NCBI GenBank assembly: GCA_035308965.1
Contig: DATGFN010000017.1
Span: 1 to 64,000, forward strand
DNA length: 64,000 nt
Direction of reading: 5' to 3'
Origin: DASYXZ01 sp035308965
GTDB taxonomy: Bacteria; Acidobacteriota; Terriglobia; UBA7540
The position numbers and the translations under genes are program-made. Each line of letters opens with the position of its first letter. The stretch's first letter is position 1. The notes under the pieces are model-generated. The model was not told the DNA's origin. It did not search any database and saw only the letters and a list, made by a program, of their open reading frames with translations. Positions 16,968-26,532 of this stretch are shown piece after piece.

Positions 16968-18863
16968 CTATCCACCTTTACTTTGGCGTCGAAGTCCTGC
17001 CACAACAAGACGAATTTCTTCGAACGAAATCTCCGGAGGCAGCGCTCCTTTAAGCGTCTTCAGGCGAGCCAGGCCGAGGCGTCCGCACGCCGCCTCAATT
17101 TTCTCAGCCTTGCCAGGTCCAATCCAGCGCGGCTGGAATTCCAGTTCGGCCTTTTCCACTAATTTGCATACCATATCGATCACCGTGGCCAACTGCCGGC
17201 CGCGCAGTTGGGCAATCTCATTAAACGTGCGTCCCTCGGCGAGCAGCCGTTTAGTTTCTTCAGCCGGACTCGGGCCCGTCTCCTGCTTCACTTTGGTGCG
17301 CGCGCCGCTCTGAAATTGGCCCAACACTTCCAGTATCTGGCGGCCGTAGGTATCCGTTTTGCGCTCGCCGAAACCGGAAACAGCGAGGAGTTCGGTCAGA
17401 GAACGTGGGCGCACTTTGCAAAGTTCGTCAAGACTCGAGTCATGCATCACGACATAGGCGGGGACGCCCTGCTTGCGCGCCGTCGTGCGACGCCACTCCC
17501 GAAGGTACTCGCGAAGCTCCTCATCAACCCCGGTCAGAGGTTTTGCGGCGGCGCGATCCGCGGCAATTTGATGGGATGGAGTCGCCGTGACGGAAGCTTT
17601 CGGCCGGCGTTTCTTGCGCTTGGGTCGCACCGCCGCATCGACCGACGCCAGCATCCATTCAGGCGTGGCGCCACAAACATCGCAGGCCCCGCAAGATACC
17701 CACTTTGGATTTTCTCCGAAATGCAAACAGATTTGGCGATGCCGGCAAGTCTTCGATTCGGCAAAGCGCTTGAGGGTATGGTAACGCTGCCACGCGCGCT
17801 CTTTTTCCTCCGGATCGCTGATCTGCTCGATAAAATGCGCGAGCAGTCCAACATCCCGATTTTGCCAAAGCAGGAGGCAATCCGCGGACTCCCCGTCACG
17901 TCCCGCCCGCCCGGCCTCCTGGTAATACTGCTCAATCGATTTAGGGAGGGCAAGATGAATCACCGCGCGCACGGAGGTCTTGTTGATACCAAGGCCGAAC
18001 GCGACGGTGCCCACCAGCACGCGCGTTTCGTCAGACATCCAGCTCTCCTGATTTCGCCTTCGTGTGTCCGAATCCATTTTGCCGTGGTAGGGCACGGCCG
18101 GAATGCCCGCTTCGGCGAGAAAATCAACCATCTCGTCCACGCCCCTGATGGTGGGGGCATAAACGATCACGCTTTGCCCGTGGTATTTTCTTAAGGCACT
18201 CACCAACAGGCCGCGTTGCGTGCTGCTGTCGCACCTGCGGATGATATATCGCAAATTGGGGCGGTGGAAGCTTACGATATACCGGTCCGGTTCGCGCAGG
18301 TGGAGTTGCTCGATAATGTCGTGGCGCACCTGGCGAGTGGCGCTGGCTGTGAAGGCGGCGATGGGAAGGTGGGGAAAGTTTTCCCTCAAGCTGCTCAACT
18401 GCCGGTAATCCGGCCGGAACTCGTGCCCCCATTCCGAAATGCAGTGCGCCTCGTCAATCACGAAAAATGAAACCGGGACGCGCTGGAGCCAGCGCATGGT
18501 GTCCTCACGCGCGATCCGTTCTGGCGAAAGATAGAGCAGGCGGTAACGGCCCTCGCCAGCTTCCCGCATTATTCGACTCTGGTCTGCGGGGGGTAGCGAG
18601 CTGTTCAGGAAGGCGGCGGTAATTCCAATTTGTACCAGTTGGGTTACCTGGTCCTGCATAAGGGCAATCAAAGGTGAAACCACAAGAACGGTTTTGCCGG
18701 CCGAAACTACTGCGGGCAATTGATAACATAGCGACTTCCCGCCACCGGTAGGCATGACCACGCAGGCATCGTGGCCCTCGATCAAGCTGCGGATAATCCG
18801 TTCTTGTAGAGGGCGAAACGATTTGTATCCCCAGTACTGTCGAAGTGTCTCCAAAAGGTCCAT
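16968..18863 (-). CDS. recQ: RecQ-family ATP-dependent DNA helicase
   Basis: 631 residues. The helicase core shows motif I (MPTGGGKSLCYQLP, about 36-50), the DEAH box with the RecQ aromatic-rich loop (IDEAHCISEWGHEFRPDY, about 133-150), motif III (AFTASAT) and motif VI (QYYQEAGRAGRDG). A RecQ-type zinc-binding cluster follows (about 372-396: C-x-HRQIC ... CGACDVC). An HRDC-like domain (about 450-525) contains the ELLAVSGFGERKTDTYG turn. The last 90 residues look like a helix-turn-helix module of the kind found at RecQ C-termini (TFNEIAQLRGRQLATV). It acts in DNA repair and recombination. Divergent from the FecR-domain gene. Confidence 0.95.
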   Translation of the reverse strand: MDLLETLRQYWGYKSFRPLQERIIRSLIEGHDACVVMPTGGGKSLCYQLPAVVSAGKTVLVVSPLIALMQDQVTQLVQIGITAAFLNSSLPPADQSRIMREAGEGRYRLLYLSPERIAREDTMRWLQRVPVSFFVIDEAHCISEWGHEFRPDYRQLSSLRENFPHLPIAAFTASATRQVRHDIIEQLHLREPDRYIVSFHRPNLRYIIRRCDSSTQRGLLVSALRKYHGQSVIVYAPTIRGVDEMVDFLAEAGIPAVPYHGKMDSDTRRRNQESWMSDETRVLVGTVAFGLGINKTSVRAVIHLALPKSIEQYYQEAGRAGRDGESADCLLLWQNRDVGLLAHFIEQISDPEEKERAWQRYHTLKRFAESKTCRHRQICLHFGENPKWVSCGACDVCGATPEWMLASVDAAVRPKRKKRRPKASVTATPSHQIAADRAAAKPLTGVDEELREYLREWRRTTARKQGVPAYVVMHDSSLDELCKVRPRSLTELLAVSGFGERKTDTYGRQILEVLGQFQSGARTKVKQETGPSPAEETKRLLAEGRTFNEIAQLRGRQLATVIDMVCKLVEKAELEFQPRWIGPGKAEKIEAACGRLGLARLKTLKGALPPEISFEEIRLVVAGLRRQSKGG

Positions 18864-19129
18864 CGTGAAGGCCTATAAAAGTATACCCCTCAAGCAAGCA
18901 AATTCAGGTAGCAGACTTGTATTTCTGTGGCGACCGGCAAAGTGGGTGACTTCTTCCTTGAGGGTGACCGCAACGGGTTTCCTATCCTCTTTGCCCCAGC
19001 GATATTGCTACCTCCTGGAAGGTCGCGGCCCCATTACATTAAGTGCAACCTTTACCCTCGCGAGTTCGTCTATTAAGGTGTAGGATTGTATTGCCGCCGA
19101 CCAAAGTCCCCGGCAACGGGAGGCTTGCC

Positions 19130-21010
19130 ATGAAAGCCAGAAAAAGTAATTGGGTAACGCTTGTTGTAGTGTGTTTGGCGATGTTCCCTGCCGCACCCTC
19201 ATCCCGGGCACAAGACGCCGCGACGCCGCCTAACAATTATTCGCACGTGCGTATCGTACGCCTAAGCTTTGTGGAAGGCACAGTGACCGGGAAGAAGCCG
19301 GACCTCGCGGATTGGTCTTTGGCCCCCATTAACACGCCCGTCGAAGAAGGGTTCAAATTGTCGACCTCCGAGCAGAGTTTCGCCGAAGTCGAATTTGAGA
19401 ATACGTCGACGGCGCGCCTGGGCCAGCTTACCTTGCTTGATTTTGATCAGCTCGTAATGTCTCCGAGTGGCGGCAAAGTTAATCGGATGACGCTGGAACA
19501 GGGCTACGCCACCTTTACCGTGCATCCGGAGGGTATGGAGGTGTTTGAAGTAAAGGCGCAAGGCGCCACCATCACCCTCGCTGCCGGCGCAACAACGCAA
19601 TTCAGAGTGGACCTTGATGGCGGTGCAGTGCGGGTCGAAGTTTTCAAGGGCGCTGCCCAAGTTTCGAGCCCTCAAGGTCAGCATACATTGACAAATAACA
19701 ATGTGGTGGAGATTCGTCCCGGAGCGGAACAGGCCTTCAACGTATCTCAAGGGATTGTCAAGGACGCATGGGATCAATGGGTGAATGATCGCGATAACCA
19801 GGAGGCGGTGGTCCGTAACAGTCCCACCCCCAGTATCTACTCGGCGGACAACAGCAACTCGTATTACGGTTGGAATGATCTTTCCAACTACGGAGGGTGG
19901 AGCTATTTCCCCGGATACGGATATGGTTGGGCTCCATATATGGCTAATGGCTGGTCTCCCTACATGGATGGCCGGTGGTGCTGGTATCCCGGCTTTGGGT
20001 ACACCTGGATCTCCTCCGAGCCGTGGGGCTGGCTCCCCTATCATTTCGGAGGATGGGCTTTCCAGCCGGGATTTGGATGGACTTGGTTCCCTGGCAATTT
20101 TGCATCGTGGTCCCCGGGGAATGTAAACTGGTCGCAAGGTTCGGGGTGGGTTGGGTGGACTCCGAGGCCCCCGCGCGGGCGATCTGGATTAGGCGTGTGC
20201 GGCCAAGGTCAGAATTGTGGACAAGTGATCGTGAGGTCGGAGACTCTTCGGGGAGGATGGCCGGTTACCCGTGCCAGCATCGTGAATCCGGATTTGACTG
20301 GGAGCAAAGCCGTGGTCTCGCCGGATATACTTCCCGGTAGAGGAGGGATGTTGCCAGGCACGGTGTTTTCGCCGGCGACCGGTTTTACAGGGAGGCCCAA
20401 CACAGGCCTCGCGCAGCAGAACGCTGGTGGCGCGGTTACAAGTGGCAGCAACAGCGTTGTGGCAGGCGAAGCGTCTGGGGGCCGAAGGTCCGGCCCTTCG
20501 CCGGTATTGATCGTGTCCGGTTCCCGGGGAGTTGCCAAGGGGGGATCTGGCGTCGCATTTGACCCTGCGACCGGCCGCTTCGTCAACAGCAACCTGGAAC
20601 GACCGGAAACTACGAACTCAGGTCCCGGCTCTGGTGCGCCTTCGCTGGAACGAAGCGCAGACGGGACTGTATCAACGCCCAGGCAGGAATCGTCCATGAC
20701 GGCTCGCGGGCCATCCGCGCCTGCTGGGGGGACCCCTCATAGCCAGGCACCGGCGATGCGTCCCGCTCCTGCTCCTTCCTCGCGCTCCTGGGGAGACTCA
20801 CATTCCAATTCTTCGCAGGGTTGGGGATCCCGATCCAATAGCGGCGGATTCGGGGGTGGAGGGTCAGGATCGTCCTGGAGCGGCAGCAGCGCGTCTCATA
20901 TTAGCGGTGGAGGAAACTTTAGTGGGAGTTCCCATAGTTCGGCGGGAGCGAGTAGCGGGGGCGGCTCTCACAGCGGTGGTGGAAGCTCAAGTGGGGGCTC
21001 CCATAAGTAG
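19130..21010 (+). CDS. FecR-domain secreted protein with W/P/Y/G repeats and Ser/Gly tail
   Basis: 626 residues from the ATG at 19130, with GGGAGG six bases upstream. The signal peptide (about 1-25) is followed by a FecR-like beta domain (about 35-215; KVNRMTLEQGYATFTVHPEG and IRPGAEQAFNV). A segment of aromatic and glycine residues (about 245-350) contains repeated units such as GYGYGWAPYMANGWSPYMDG and WGWLPYHFGGW. The final third is low-complexity Ser/Gly/Pro with a GSHSGGG-like end. FecR domains usually act as sigma-factor regulators, but without a transmembrane helix and cytoplasmic N-terminus this protein cannot be a classical anti-sigma factor. It is more likely a surface or periplasmic structural protein. 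No partner gene is adjacent. Confidence 0.8.
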   Translation: MKARKSNWVTLVVVCLAMFPAAPSSRAQDAATPPNNYSHVRIVRLSFVEGTVTGKKPDLADWSLAPINTPVEEGFKLSTSEQSFAEVEFENTSTARLGQLTLLDFDQLVMSPSGGKVNRMTLEQGYATFTVHPEGMEVFEVKAQGATITLAAGATTQFRVDLDGGAVRVEVFKGAAQVSSPQGQHTLTNNNVVEIRPGAEQAFNVSQGIVKDAWDQWVNDRDNQEAVVRNSPTPSIYSADNSNSYYGWNDLSNYGGWSYFPGYGYGWAPYMANGWSPYMDGRWCWYPGFGYTWISSEPWGWLPYHFGGWAFQPGFGWTWFPGNFASWSPGNVNWSQGSGWVGWTPRPPRGRSGLGVCGQGQNCGQVIVRSETLRGGWPVTRASIVNPDLTGSKAVVSPDILPGRGGMLPGTVFSPATGFTGRPNTGLAQQNAGGAVTSGSNSVVAGEASGGRRSGPSPVLIVSGSRGVAKGGSGVAFDPATGRFVNSNLERPETTNSGPGSGAPSLERSADGTVSTPRQESSMTARGPSAPAGGTPHSQAPAMRPAPAPSSRSWGDSHSNSSQGWGSRSNSGGFGGGGSGSSWSGSSASHISGGGNFSGSSHSSAGASSGGGSHSGGGSSSGGSHK

Positions 21011-21049
21011 AGGCGCCCGCCGCACCGACTAATCAATCATTCAGGCATG

Positions 21050-21089
21050 GGCGGGGAAGAGATCGCCATCTCCCCGCCGATTTTCTTTC
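21050..21089. terminator. Bidirectional hairpin between convergent genes
   Basis: GGCGGG (21050-21055) and GAGAT (21059-21063) pair with ATCTC (21068-21072) and CCCGCC (21073-21078), with a small bulge, and a T-rich stretch follows on the plus strand. It lies in the 90-base gap between the FecR-domain gene and the convergent Memo-like gene. Confidence 0.6.
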
Positions 21090-21100
21090 AAAATTTCAAC

Positions 21101-21925
21101 TTAAGAAATAACAATTCCTGCATAACCCACCACAGCGCCGCGATCTCCGCTGGCGTCCGCCGAAGTGGCGTATTTCACCAGCTCCGCCTTTTTTGCGCCC
21201 AGTTCCAGAACGGCTGCGAGCATCGCGATGGTGGGCCCATAGCCGCACATCGAGATTTTTTCCTTGCGGACGACATCGTGGAGGCCCTGGGGATCCAGCG
21301 CCAGTATCCTTTCTATGGCTCTTCTGTCCTTAATCCTGGTTATGCCGTCGGGTTCGTAATGATTCATGTCGCTGGACGCGATAATCATCACGGGTTTGGT
21401 CGCAATTTCCACGGCGTGGGCGACGCAATGGCCGAGGAATTCAAGGGCGGCAAAATTACCGACCCCCACCGCCACCGGCACAAAGCGGAAGTCTTTGACC
21501 TGGTGCTGAAGAAAGGGCAACTGAACCTCGAGCGAGTGCTCTTGGGAGTGGGCCAGGGCATCGTCGGTGAGCAGGTGGCAGGAATTCCCCATGACGGCGG
21601 CGAGCGACTGATCTATGGGGACCTCGCCCAGCGGGGTCTGCCATGCGCCGCTCGACATCATCGCCAAGGGAGCTCCCTGGCCGGTGTGATTGGGGCAAAG
21701 AATGATGTAGGATGAGCGCGCAGGCAGTCTCTGATAGACTGCGCCAGCTACGTGCCCGGAATAAACGAAGCCCGCGTGGGGGACGACGCACCCCAGCGCT
21801 CCCTCGATTTTCTGCTCCCCGGCTGCGCCGCCCAGGTAATTCTCCAGGTCGCGCTTTAGAACTTCAGGTTGGGCAGGATAAAAGCGTCCTGCCACTACCG
21901 CGGGCCGGATCGGGGGTGTACTCAT
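21101..21925 (-). CDS. amrB: Memo-like protein (AmmeMemoRadiSam system protein B)
   Basis: 274 residues, the usual length of the MEMO1 family. Family signatures are visible: RPAVVAGRFYP at the N-terminus, VVPHAGFVYSG (about 47-57), the CPNHTG histidine (about 77-82), an EHSLEVQLPFLQ block (about 124-135) and the IIASSDMNHYE segment (about 190-200). The histidines, Asp and Cys of these blocks form the metal-site-like pocket of the family, related to LigB dioxygenases. In many bacteria it is encoded beside an AMMECR1 protein and a radical SAM protein; neither partner is in the window. The biochemical role remains poorly defined in the family. Confidence 0.9.
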   Translation of the reverse strand: MSTPPIRPAVVAGRFYPAQPEVLKRDLENYLGGAAGEQKIEGALGCVVPHAGFVYSGHVAGAVYQRLPARSSYIILCPNHTGQGAPLAMMSSGAWQTPLGEVPIDQSLAAVMGNSCHLLTDDALAHSQEHSLEVQLPFLQHQVKDFRFVPVAVGVGNFAALEFLGHCVAHAVEIATKPVMIIASSDMNHYEPDGITRIKDRRAIERILALDPQGLHDVVRKEKISMCGYGPTIAMLAAVLELGAKKAELVKYATSADASGDRGAVVGYAGIVIS

Positions 21926-22056
21926 TGATAACTCACTAATCCGCGTTTCTCCCTATTTCAGTCGGACCAAACGGATGACGCCGGCCACGATATGGAAATC
22001 ATCCAACGAGCCAAATTGAAAATTCAGCGCCGCCGGCGAAGCAGTGTTGGAGGGAA

Positions 22057-22353
22057 TTATTCGCTTTCTTTTTCAACCGCGATCTTGAGCTCACGAAGGA
22101 ATTCGGCATCCTGATTGGTGAGGTGGAACTCGGAATTGTGCCGTTGCTCGGGCGTCAGTTTCTGGCGGTGCACAAGATTGGCTTCGCCGCGCTTGTTAAA
22201 CCCGATTGTGACTTCGAGGACCAGAAAGAGGTCGTAGCCCGCCGCGCGGATACGCCCCATTACTTCTGCAATGCCATCGGAGTCGGAAAGGGACTTGTTG
22301 ATTGCGCTTCCCAATTCCTTGATCAGGCGTTTAAAATTGTCGTCGAGGTCCAA
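22057..22353 (-). CDS. Small acidic/charged protein of unknown function
   Basis: 98 residues, cytoplasmic by composition, with an N-terminal helix (LDDNFKRLIKELGSAINKSL), a central strand pair (YDLFLVLEVTIGF) and a charged C-terminal helix rich in Glu and Lys. No signal peptide or catalytic motif is present. I do not recognise the family. It is divergent from the small membrane protein gene at 22522 across a 168-base gap and separated by 131 bases from the Memo-like gene on its own strand. Coding potential is supported by sensible amino-acid composition only. Confidence 0.6.
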   Translation of the reverse strand: MDLDDNFKRLIKELGSAINKSLSDSDGIAEVMGRIRAAGYDLFLVLEVTIGFNKRGEANLVHRQKLTPEQRHNSEFHLTNQDAEFLRELKIAVEKESE

Positions 22354-22521
22354 TAATTCACCAGGCCGTTATGAGATCGCAAAGTCAACCAAAGGCATTG
22401 TATGATTCGCCAGAAAGCAATGTCAAGGCGAAAGGGTTGGCCGGATTTGGTCACCGCGAGTCCAATCTTATCAGGAGAACACGCTTGATTTCCAAACGCG
22501 CGGGCGTCCGAGAGGAGATAT

Positions 22522-22767
22522 TTGAGCAAGGTTAATGAGCTATTTCGCCACTGGCTTCGCTCCGCTCGGCGTTCCTTCCATTTGTTGGTCGGGCTGGTCT
22601 TCCTTGTATTGGCCGCCGCGGGTGCCTTTGTTTCGGTGTCAGAGTGGCAATCCTTTAGGGAAAATCAGGCGCTCGGATGGTCTCATTTTGGTGCGATCCT
22701 TGGTTTTACGGTCCTCCTGGTAATCCTTTCTCTCTATTCATTTGTCCGGGCACGGAGCGTACGTTAA
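22522..22767 (+). CDS. Small two-helix membrane protein
   Basis: 81 residues from a TTG start with GAGGAG four bases upstream. It has a basic N-terminus (RHWLRSARRSFH), a first hydrophobic helix (about 21-41) and a second (about 56-76), then a basic end. This is an inner-membrane protein with both ends predicted inside by the positive-inside rule. Family unknown. It lies 38 bases upstream of the methylmalonyl-CoA mutase gene and may be co-transcribed with it, without obvious functional link. Confidence 0.65.
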   Translation: MSKVNELFRHWLRSARRSFHLLVGLVFLVLAAAGAFVSVSEWQSFRENQALGWSHFGAILGFTVLLVILSLYSFVRARSVR

Positions 22768-22805
22768 GTTGAGCCTTTGATTAGAATCCCTAGCCGCCAC
22801 ATATC

Positions 22806-24410
22806 ATGAGCGCTGACGAAAAATCTCGGGAAAAAAGTAAAACAGCTTCGGGTGTCGACATGAAGCCCGCCTATAAGCCCGATGATCTCACCGGATGGGA
22901 CCATGAGGCAGACCTGGGTTACCCGGGAGATTATCCCTTTACGCGCGGCATCTATCCCACGATGTACCGCGGCAGGCTTTGGACCATGCGGCAATATGCC
23001 GGCTACGGTTCGGCGCTCGAGTCCAACGCCCGCTACCGTTTTCTTTTGGAACGGGGACAGACCGGCCTTTCCGTCGCGTTCGATCTTCCCACCCAGATAG
23101 GCCTTGATTCTGACCATGCGCTCGCCAGCGGAGAAGTGGGCCGGGCGGGCGTCGCCATTGATTCGCTCGAAGATATGGAGATTTTGTTCCAGGGGATCCC
23201 GCTCGACCGCATATCCGCTTCTATGACGATCAATGCCACGGCGGCCATCCTGCTGGCGCTTTATTTCGCCGTGGCGGAGAAGCAGGGCGTGCCGCTCAAA
23301 AAACTTTCCGGAACGGTCCAAAACGATATCCTGAAGGAATTCATTGCACGCGGCACCTACATCTTTCCTCCCGCCCCCGCGTTGCGCATTGTGACCGACA
23401 TCTTTGCCTTTTGCCGCGATCACGCGCCCGAATGGAACACCATTTCCATCAGCGGCTACCACATTCGCGAGGCGGGCTCGACTGCCATTCAAGAAGTGGC
23501 ATTTACCCTGGCCGATGGGATCGCCTACGTTGAATCCGCATTGGCGAGAGGGCTCGGCGTGGATGATTTTGCGCCCCGCCTCTCTTTCTTTCTGAATTCG
23601 CACAATGGTCTGTTGGAGGAAGTTTCGAAATTTCGCGCCGCCCGCCGCCTATGGGCGCGCATCATGCGCGAGCGCTTTGGCGCTTCCAAACCACAATCGT
23701 GGATGTTTCGCTTCCACGCCCAAACAGGAGGTTCGACTCTTACGGCGCAGCAGCCCAACGTCAACATCGTCCGCGTAACCCTTCAGGCGCTGGCCGCGGT
23801 GCTGGGTGGCACTCAGTCCCTGCATGCCAATTCGCGGGATGAAGCGCTGGCGCTGCCTACCGAAGCCTCCGCGCTGATAGCCTTGCGCACCCAGCAGATC
23901 CTGGCCTACGAGAGTGGGGTGGCCAATACGGTCGACCCGTTTGCCGGTTCTTACGTCATCGAGAAAATCACCAATGACATCGAGCAGGGTGCGGAGGAAT
24001 ACCTGCGCAAGATCGACGCCATGGGCGGAGTTCTGCGCGCCATCGAATCGGGATACATGCAGAAGGAAATCCAGCAAGCTTCCTACGAATATCAGAAAAA
24101 AGTGGAGACGGGCGAACAAGTGGTGGTGGGCGTCAACCGTTATTGCGCGGAAGGCGCGCCCTCGCCTCCTATTCTGCGAATTGACCCGGAAATCGAGCGT
24201 GGACAGGTTGCCAGGCTGCAAAAACTCCGCGCCCGCCGCAACGCATTCCAGGTTGCCGACGCTCTGTCGAAAGTAGCGACTGTCGCTCGATCCTCACAAA
24301 ATTTAATGCCCGCGATCTTAGATGCAGTAAGATCCTATGCCACGGTCGGCGAAATTTCCGGCGCGCTCCGCAAGGAATTCGGGGAATACAAGGAGTCCGT
24401 CGTGATTTGA
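22806..24410 (+). CDS. mcmA1: Methylmalonyl-CoA mutase, large (catalytic) subunit
   Basis: 534 residues, comprising only the substrate-binding TIM-barrel half; the C-terminal cobalamin-binding domain of the fused enzymes is absent, so a separate B12-binding subunit is required and is not in the window. The specificity residues can be read: Tyr64 in RQYAG and Arg182 in ILKEFIARG correspond to Tyr89 and Arg207 of Propionibacterium MutB, which bind the methylmalonyl carboxylate. Isobutyryl- and hydroxyisobutyryl-CoA mutases carry other residues there. The enzyme interconverts methylmalonyl-CoA and succinyl-CoA in propionate metabolism. The downstream beta-CASP gene follows after 19 bases, suggesting one transcript. 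Confidence 0.93.
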   Translation: MSADEKSREKSKTASGVDMKPAYKPDDLTGWDHEADLGYPGDYPFTRGIYPTMYRGRLWTMRQYAGYGSALESNARYRFLLERGQTGLSVAFDLPTQIGLDSDHALASGEVGRAGVAIDSLEDMEILFQGIPLDRISASMTINATAAILLALYFAVAEKQGVPLKKLSGTVQNDILKEFIARGTYIFPPAPALRIVTDIFAFCRDHAPEWNTISISGYHIREAGSTAIQEVAFTLADGIAYVESALARGLGVDDFAPRLSFFLNSHNGLLEEVSKFRAARRLWARIMRERFGASKPQSWMFRFHAQTGGSTLTAQQPNVNIVRVTLQALAAVLGGTQSLHANSRDEALALPTEASALIALRTQQILAYESGVANTVDPFAGSYVIEKITNDIEQGAEEYLRKIDAMGGVLRAIESGYMQKEIQQASYEYQKKVETGEQVVVGVNRYCAEGAPSPPILRIDPEIERGQVARLQKLRARRNAFQVADALSKVATVARSSQNLMPAILDAVRSYATVGEISGALRKEFGEYKESVVI

Positions 24411-24429
24411 AAGGCTTATTAGGAAAACT

Positions 24430-25818
24430 ATGCCCACTCTTACATTTCTCGGCGCTGCCGGTACCGTGACAGGTTCCAAATACCTTTTGGAGGCCGCGGG
24501 CGAGCGGCTGATGATTGACTGCGGACTTTTTCAAGGCGAGAAGGAACTGCGCCTGAGAAACTGGAACCCGCTGCCCATTCCGCCTTCGAGCATCAATTGG
24601 CTGGTGCTCACCCATGCTCATTTGGACCACGTGGGCTACATCCCCAAGCTGGTCAAGGATGGTTACGCCGGCCCAATATATGCGACACCGGCCACGGTGG
24701 AACTGGCTCGCCTCACGTTGCCGGATTCCGGTCATATTCAGGAAGAAGATGCGGCCTACGCCAACAAAACACAATCCAGCAAGCACTCGCCCGCCTTACC
24801 TCTGTACACCCTGGAAGATGCAACAAAGTCGCTTGAGTTGTTCAGCCCCGTCGACGAATCAAAGCCGTTCGAACTCTCTTCCCACTACTCGCTTCGGTTT
24901 TTTCACGCAGGGCACATTCTGGGTGCGCGAAGCATTGAAGTCACCATCCGGGAAAACGGTCAAACACTCAAAGTGCTTTTTTCCGGAGACCTGGGGCGGT
25001 TTAACCAGTTGATCATCAAGGAACCCGGCGTGCCCGACCCCGCCGACTACCTGATTTGTGAGTCGACGTACGGCGATCGCCTCCATCCCACCGACGATTT
25101 CCGGCCGCGCCTGGCGAAGATCGTTGAAGCCACGGCGCAGCGCGGCGGTTCCGTTGTCATCCCTTCCTTTGCCATTGGCCGGACCCAGGAATTACTTTAT
25201 GTATTTCGAGATTTGATTGAAAAAGGCGCGATGCGCGCCATCCCTATTCACGTGGACAGCCCGATGGCCATCAATGTCACTGATATTCTTCTTCGCCATC
25301 ACGAGGACGATAACCTGGAAGCCACCGACCTCCTGGCCCACGGGGACAAACTCTTTTCACCCCCCAATGTCCACTTCGATCGGACGGTGGAGGAATCGAA
25401 AGCCTTAAACGCCTCGAAAACACCCTGCGTAATTATATCCGCCAGCGGCATGGCGACCGGCGGGCGTGTGCTGCACCATCTGGCGCAGCGCCTTCCCGAC
25501 CCACGCAACACCGTTCTGTTTGTCGGATACCAGGGAGCGGGTACGCGAGGGCGCACGATTCAATCCGGGGCGCAGGCCGTCAAAATTTACGCAGAAATGG
25601 TTCCCATCCGCGCGCAAGTGGAAAGCATTGAGAATCTCAGTGCGCACGCTGATTACGGGGAAATCCTGAAATGGCTGGGCAGGATTTCAGCTCCGCCACG
25701 ACAGACTTTTATCACCCATGGCGAGCCTGGTCCGGCCGAGTCCCTGAGAGAAAAAATAACTGCCCAGCTCCACTGGACCGCTCGCGCGCCAGCTTATTTG
25801 GAAAAGGTTTCGCTCTAA
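24430..25818 (+). CDS. Beta-CASP metallo-beta-lactamase ribonuclease-like protein
   Basis: 462 residues. The metallo-beta-lactamase fold starts with FLGAAGTVTGSKYL and carries the zinc motif HAHLDHVGYIPKL (about 61-73, HxHxDH). A further His and Asp lie in FHAGHILGARS and FSGDLGR. A beta-CASP insertion (about 200-350) contains SGMATGGRVLHHL. The C-terminal RMMBL part closes with the AHADYGEILKWL and FITHGEP motifs. Family knowledge: this arrangement is that of CPSF73-like RNA nucleases (Ysh1-type, COG1236). It is cytoplasmic and probably acts in RNA processing. It is coupled by position, not function, to the mutase upstream. Confidence 0.92.
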   Translation: MPTLTFLGAAGTVTGSKYLLEAAGERLMIDCGLFQGEKELRLRNWNPLPIPPSSINWLVLTHAHLDHVGYIPKLVKDGYAGPIYATPATVELARLTLPDSGHIQEEDAAYANKTQSSKHSPALPLYTLEDATKSLELFSPVDESKPFELSSHYSLRFFHAGHILGARSIEVTIRENGQTLKVLFSGDLGRFNQLIIKEPGVPDPADYLICESTYGDRLHPTDDFRPRLAKIVEATAQRGGSVVIPSFAIGRTQELLYVFRDLIEKGAMRAIPIHVDSPMAINVTDILLRHHEDDNLEATDLLAHGDKLFSPPNVHFDRTVEESKALNASKTPCVIISASGMATGGRVLHHLAQRLPDPRNTVLFVGYQGAGTRGRTIQSGAQAVKIYAEMVPIRAQVESIENLSAHADYGEILKWLGRISAPPRQTFITHGEPGPAESLREKITAQLHWTARAPAYLEKVSL

Positions 25819-25839
25819 GGTTACCGGAAAAATCTGTGG

Positions 25840-26436
25840 TTATTGCCCGGGATTGGGCGCACTGACCGTAGCCGAACCCTCCGCCGGCTCGAGGCCCAGA
25901 GTCCCGGCTATCGACCGCATCGCTTCAATACAAAACGCAATGTGTTCGTCGAGGCTCACGCCCATTTCTTCCGCGCCCTTCGTCATATCCTCGCGGCTCA
26001 CTGACCGGGCGAAGGCTTTATCCTTCATCCGTTTTCGAACTGATTTGGCTTCCAGGCTCCGAAGTCTGTCCGGCCGGACCAGCGAACACGCCGTGATAAA
26101 TCCTGCCACTTCATCGCAGGCAAAAAGAGTTTTGGCAAGCATAGTGTCCCGAGGCACGCCCGTATAATCCGCATGACCGAGGATGGCGCGGCGCAATTCC
26201 TCCGGATAACCGCGCTCCTTCAAAATCTCGCTGCCTTTTAGAGGATGGTCGGGGGCGTTCGGATAGATTTCGTAATCAAAGTCGTGGATCAAGCCCACTA
26301 CTCCCCACTTTTCTTCGTCCTCCCCCAGCTTCCTGGCATAGGCTCGAACACAGACCTCAACCGCCAACGCGTGTTTGCGAAGATTTTCGCTCTTGGTGTA
26401 TTCACAAAGTAAATTCCATGCCTCGGGACGATCCAT
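25840..26436 (-). CDS. HD-domain metal-dependent phosphohydrolase
   Basis: 198 residues from the ATG at 26436, preceded six bases upstream by GGAGGT; longer in-frame extensions are not supported. The HD signature is split as KHALAVEVCVRAYA (His) and GLIHDFDYE (His-Asp, about 48-56), with further histidines in HPLKGSEIL and LGHADYTG. Family knowledge: such small HDIG-type proteins hydrolyse nucleotides or phosphate esters; the substrate cannot be deduced. The C-terminal helix region ends in a short Ala/Ser/Pro tail. It is divergent from the L,D-transpeptidase gene, with a palindromic operator candidate between them. Confidence 0.82.
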   Translation of the reverse strand: MDRPEAWNLLCEYTKSENLRKHALAVEVCVRAYARKLGEDEEKWGVVGLIHDFDYEIYPNAPDHPLKGSEILKERGYPEELRRAILGHADYTGVPRDTMLAKTLFACDEVAGFITACSLVRPDRLRSLEAKSVRKRMKDKAFARSVSREDMTKGAEEMGVSLDEHIAFCIEAMRSIAGTLGLEPAEGSATVSAPNPGQ

Positions 26437-26516
26437 CGTTCTACCTCCAGAAAATGTTGGTTCATTATACGAGAAAGTGAGAAAGGGCAACAAAACAAAC
26501 CTGTGCGAATCGAAAG

Positions 26517-26532
26517 GTGTCAGTTCTGACAC
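26517..26532. promoter_or_regulatory. Perfect palindrome GTGTCAG-TT-CTGACAC, candidate operator
   Basis: A seven-base inverted repeat with a two-base centre occupies 26517-26532. A third copy of the half-site core TGACAC lies at 26546-26551, where it overlaps a TTGACA box (26545-26550) reading towards the L,D-transpeptidase. The location between divergent starts fits a dimeric repressor or activator site. Confidence 0.5.

Noticed and set aside
20800..21007. Low-complexity Ser/Gly DNA as a separate repeat element
   Set aside because: In frame with the FecR-domain gene to its stop codon; it is that protein's C-terminal tail.
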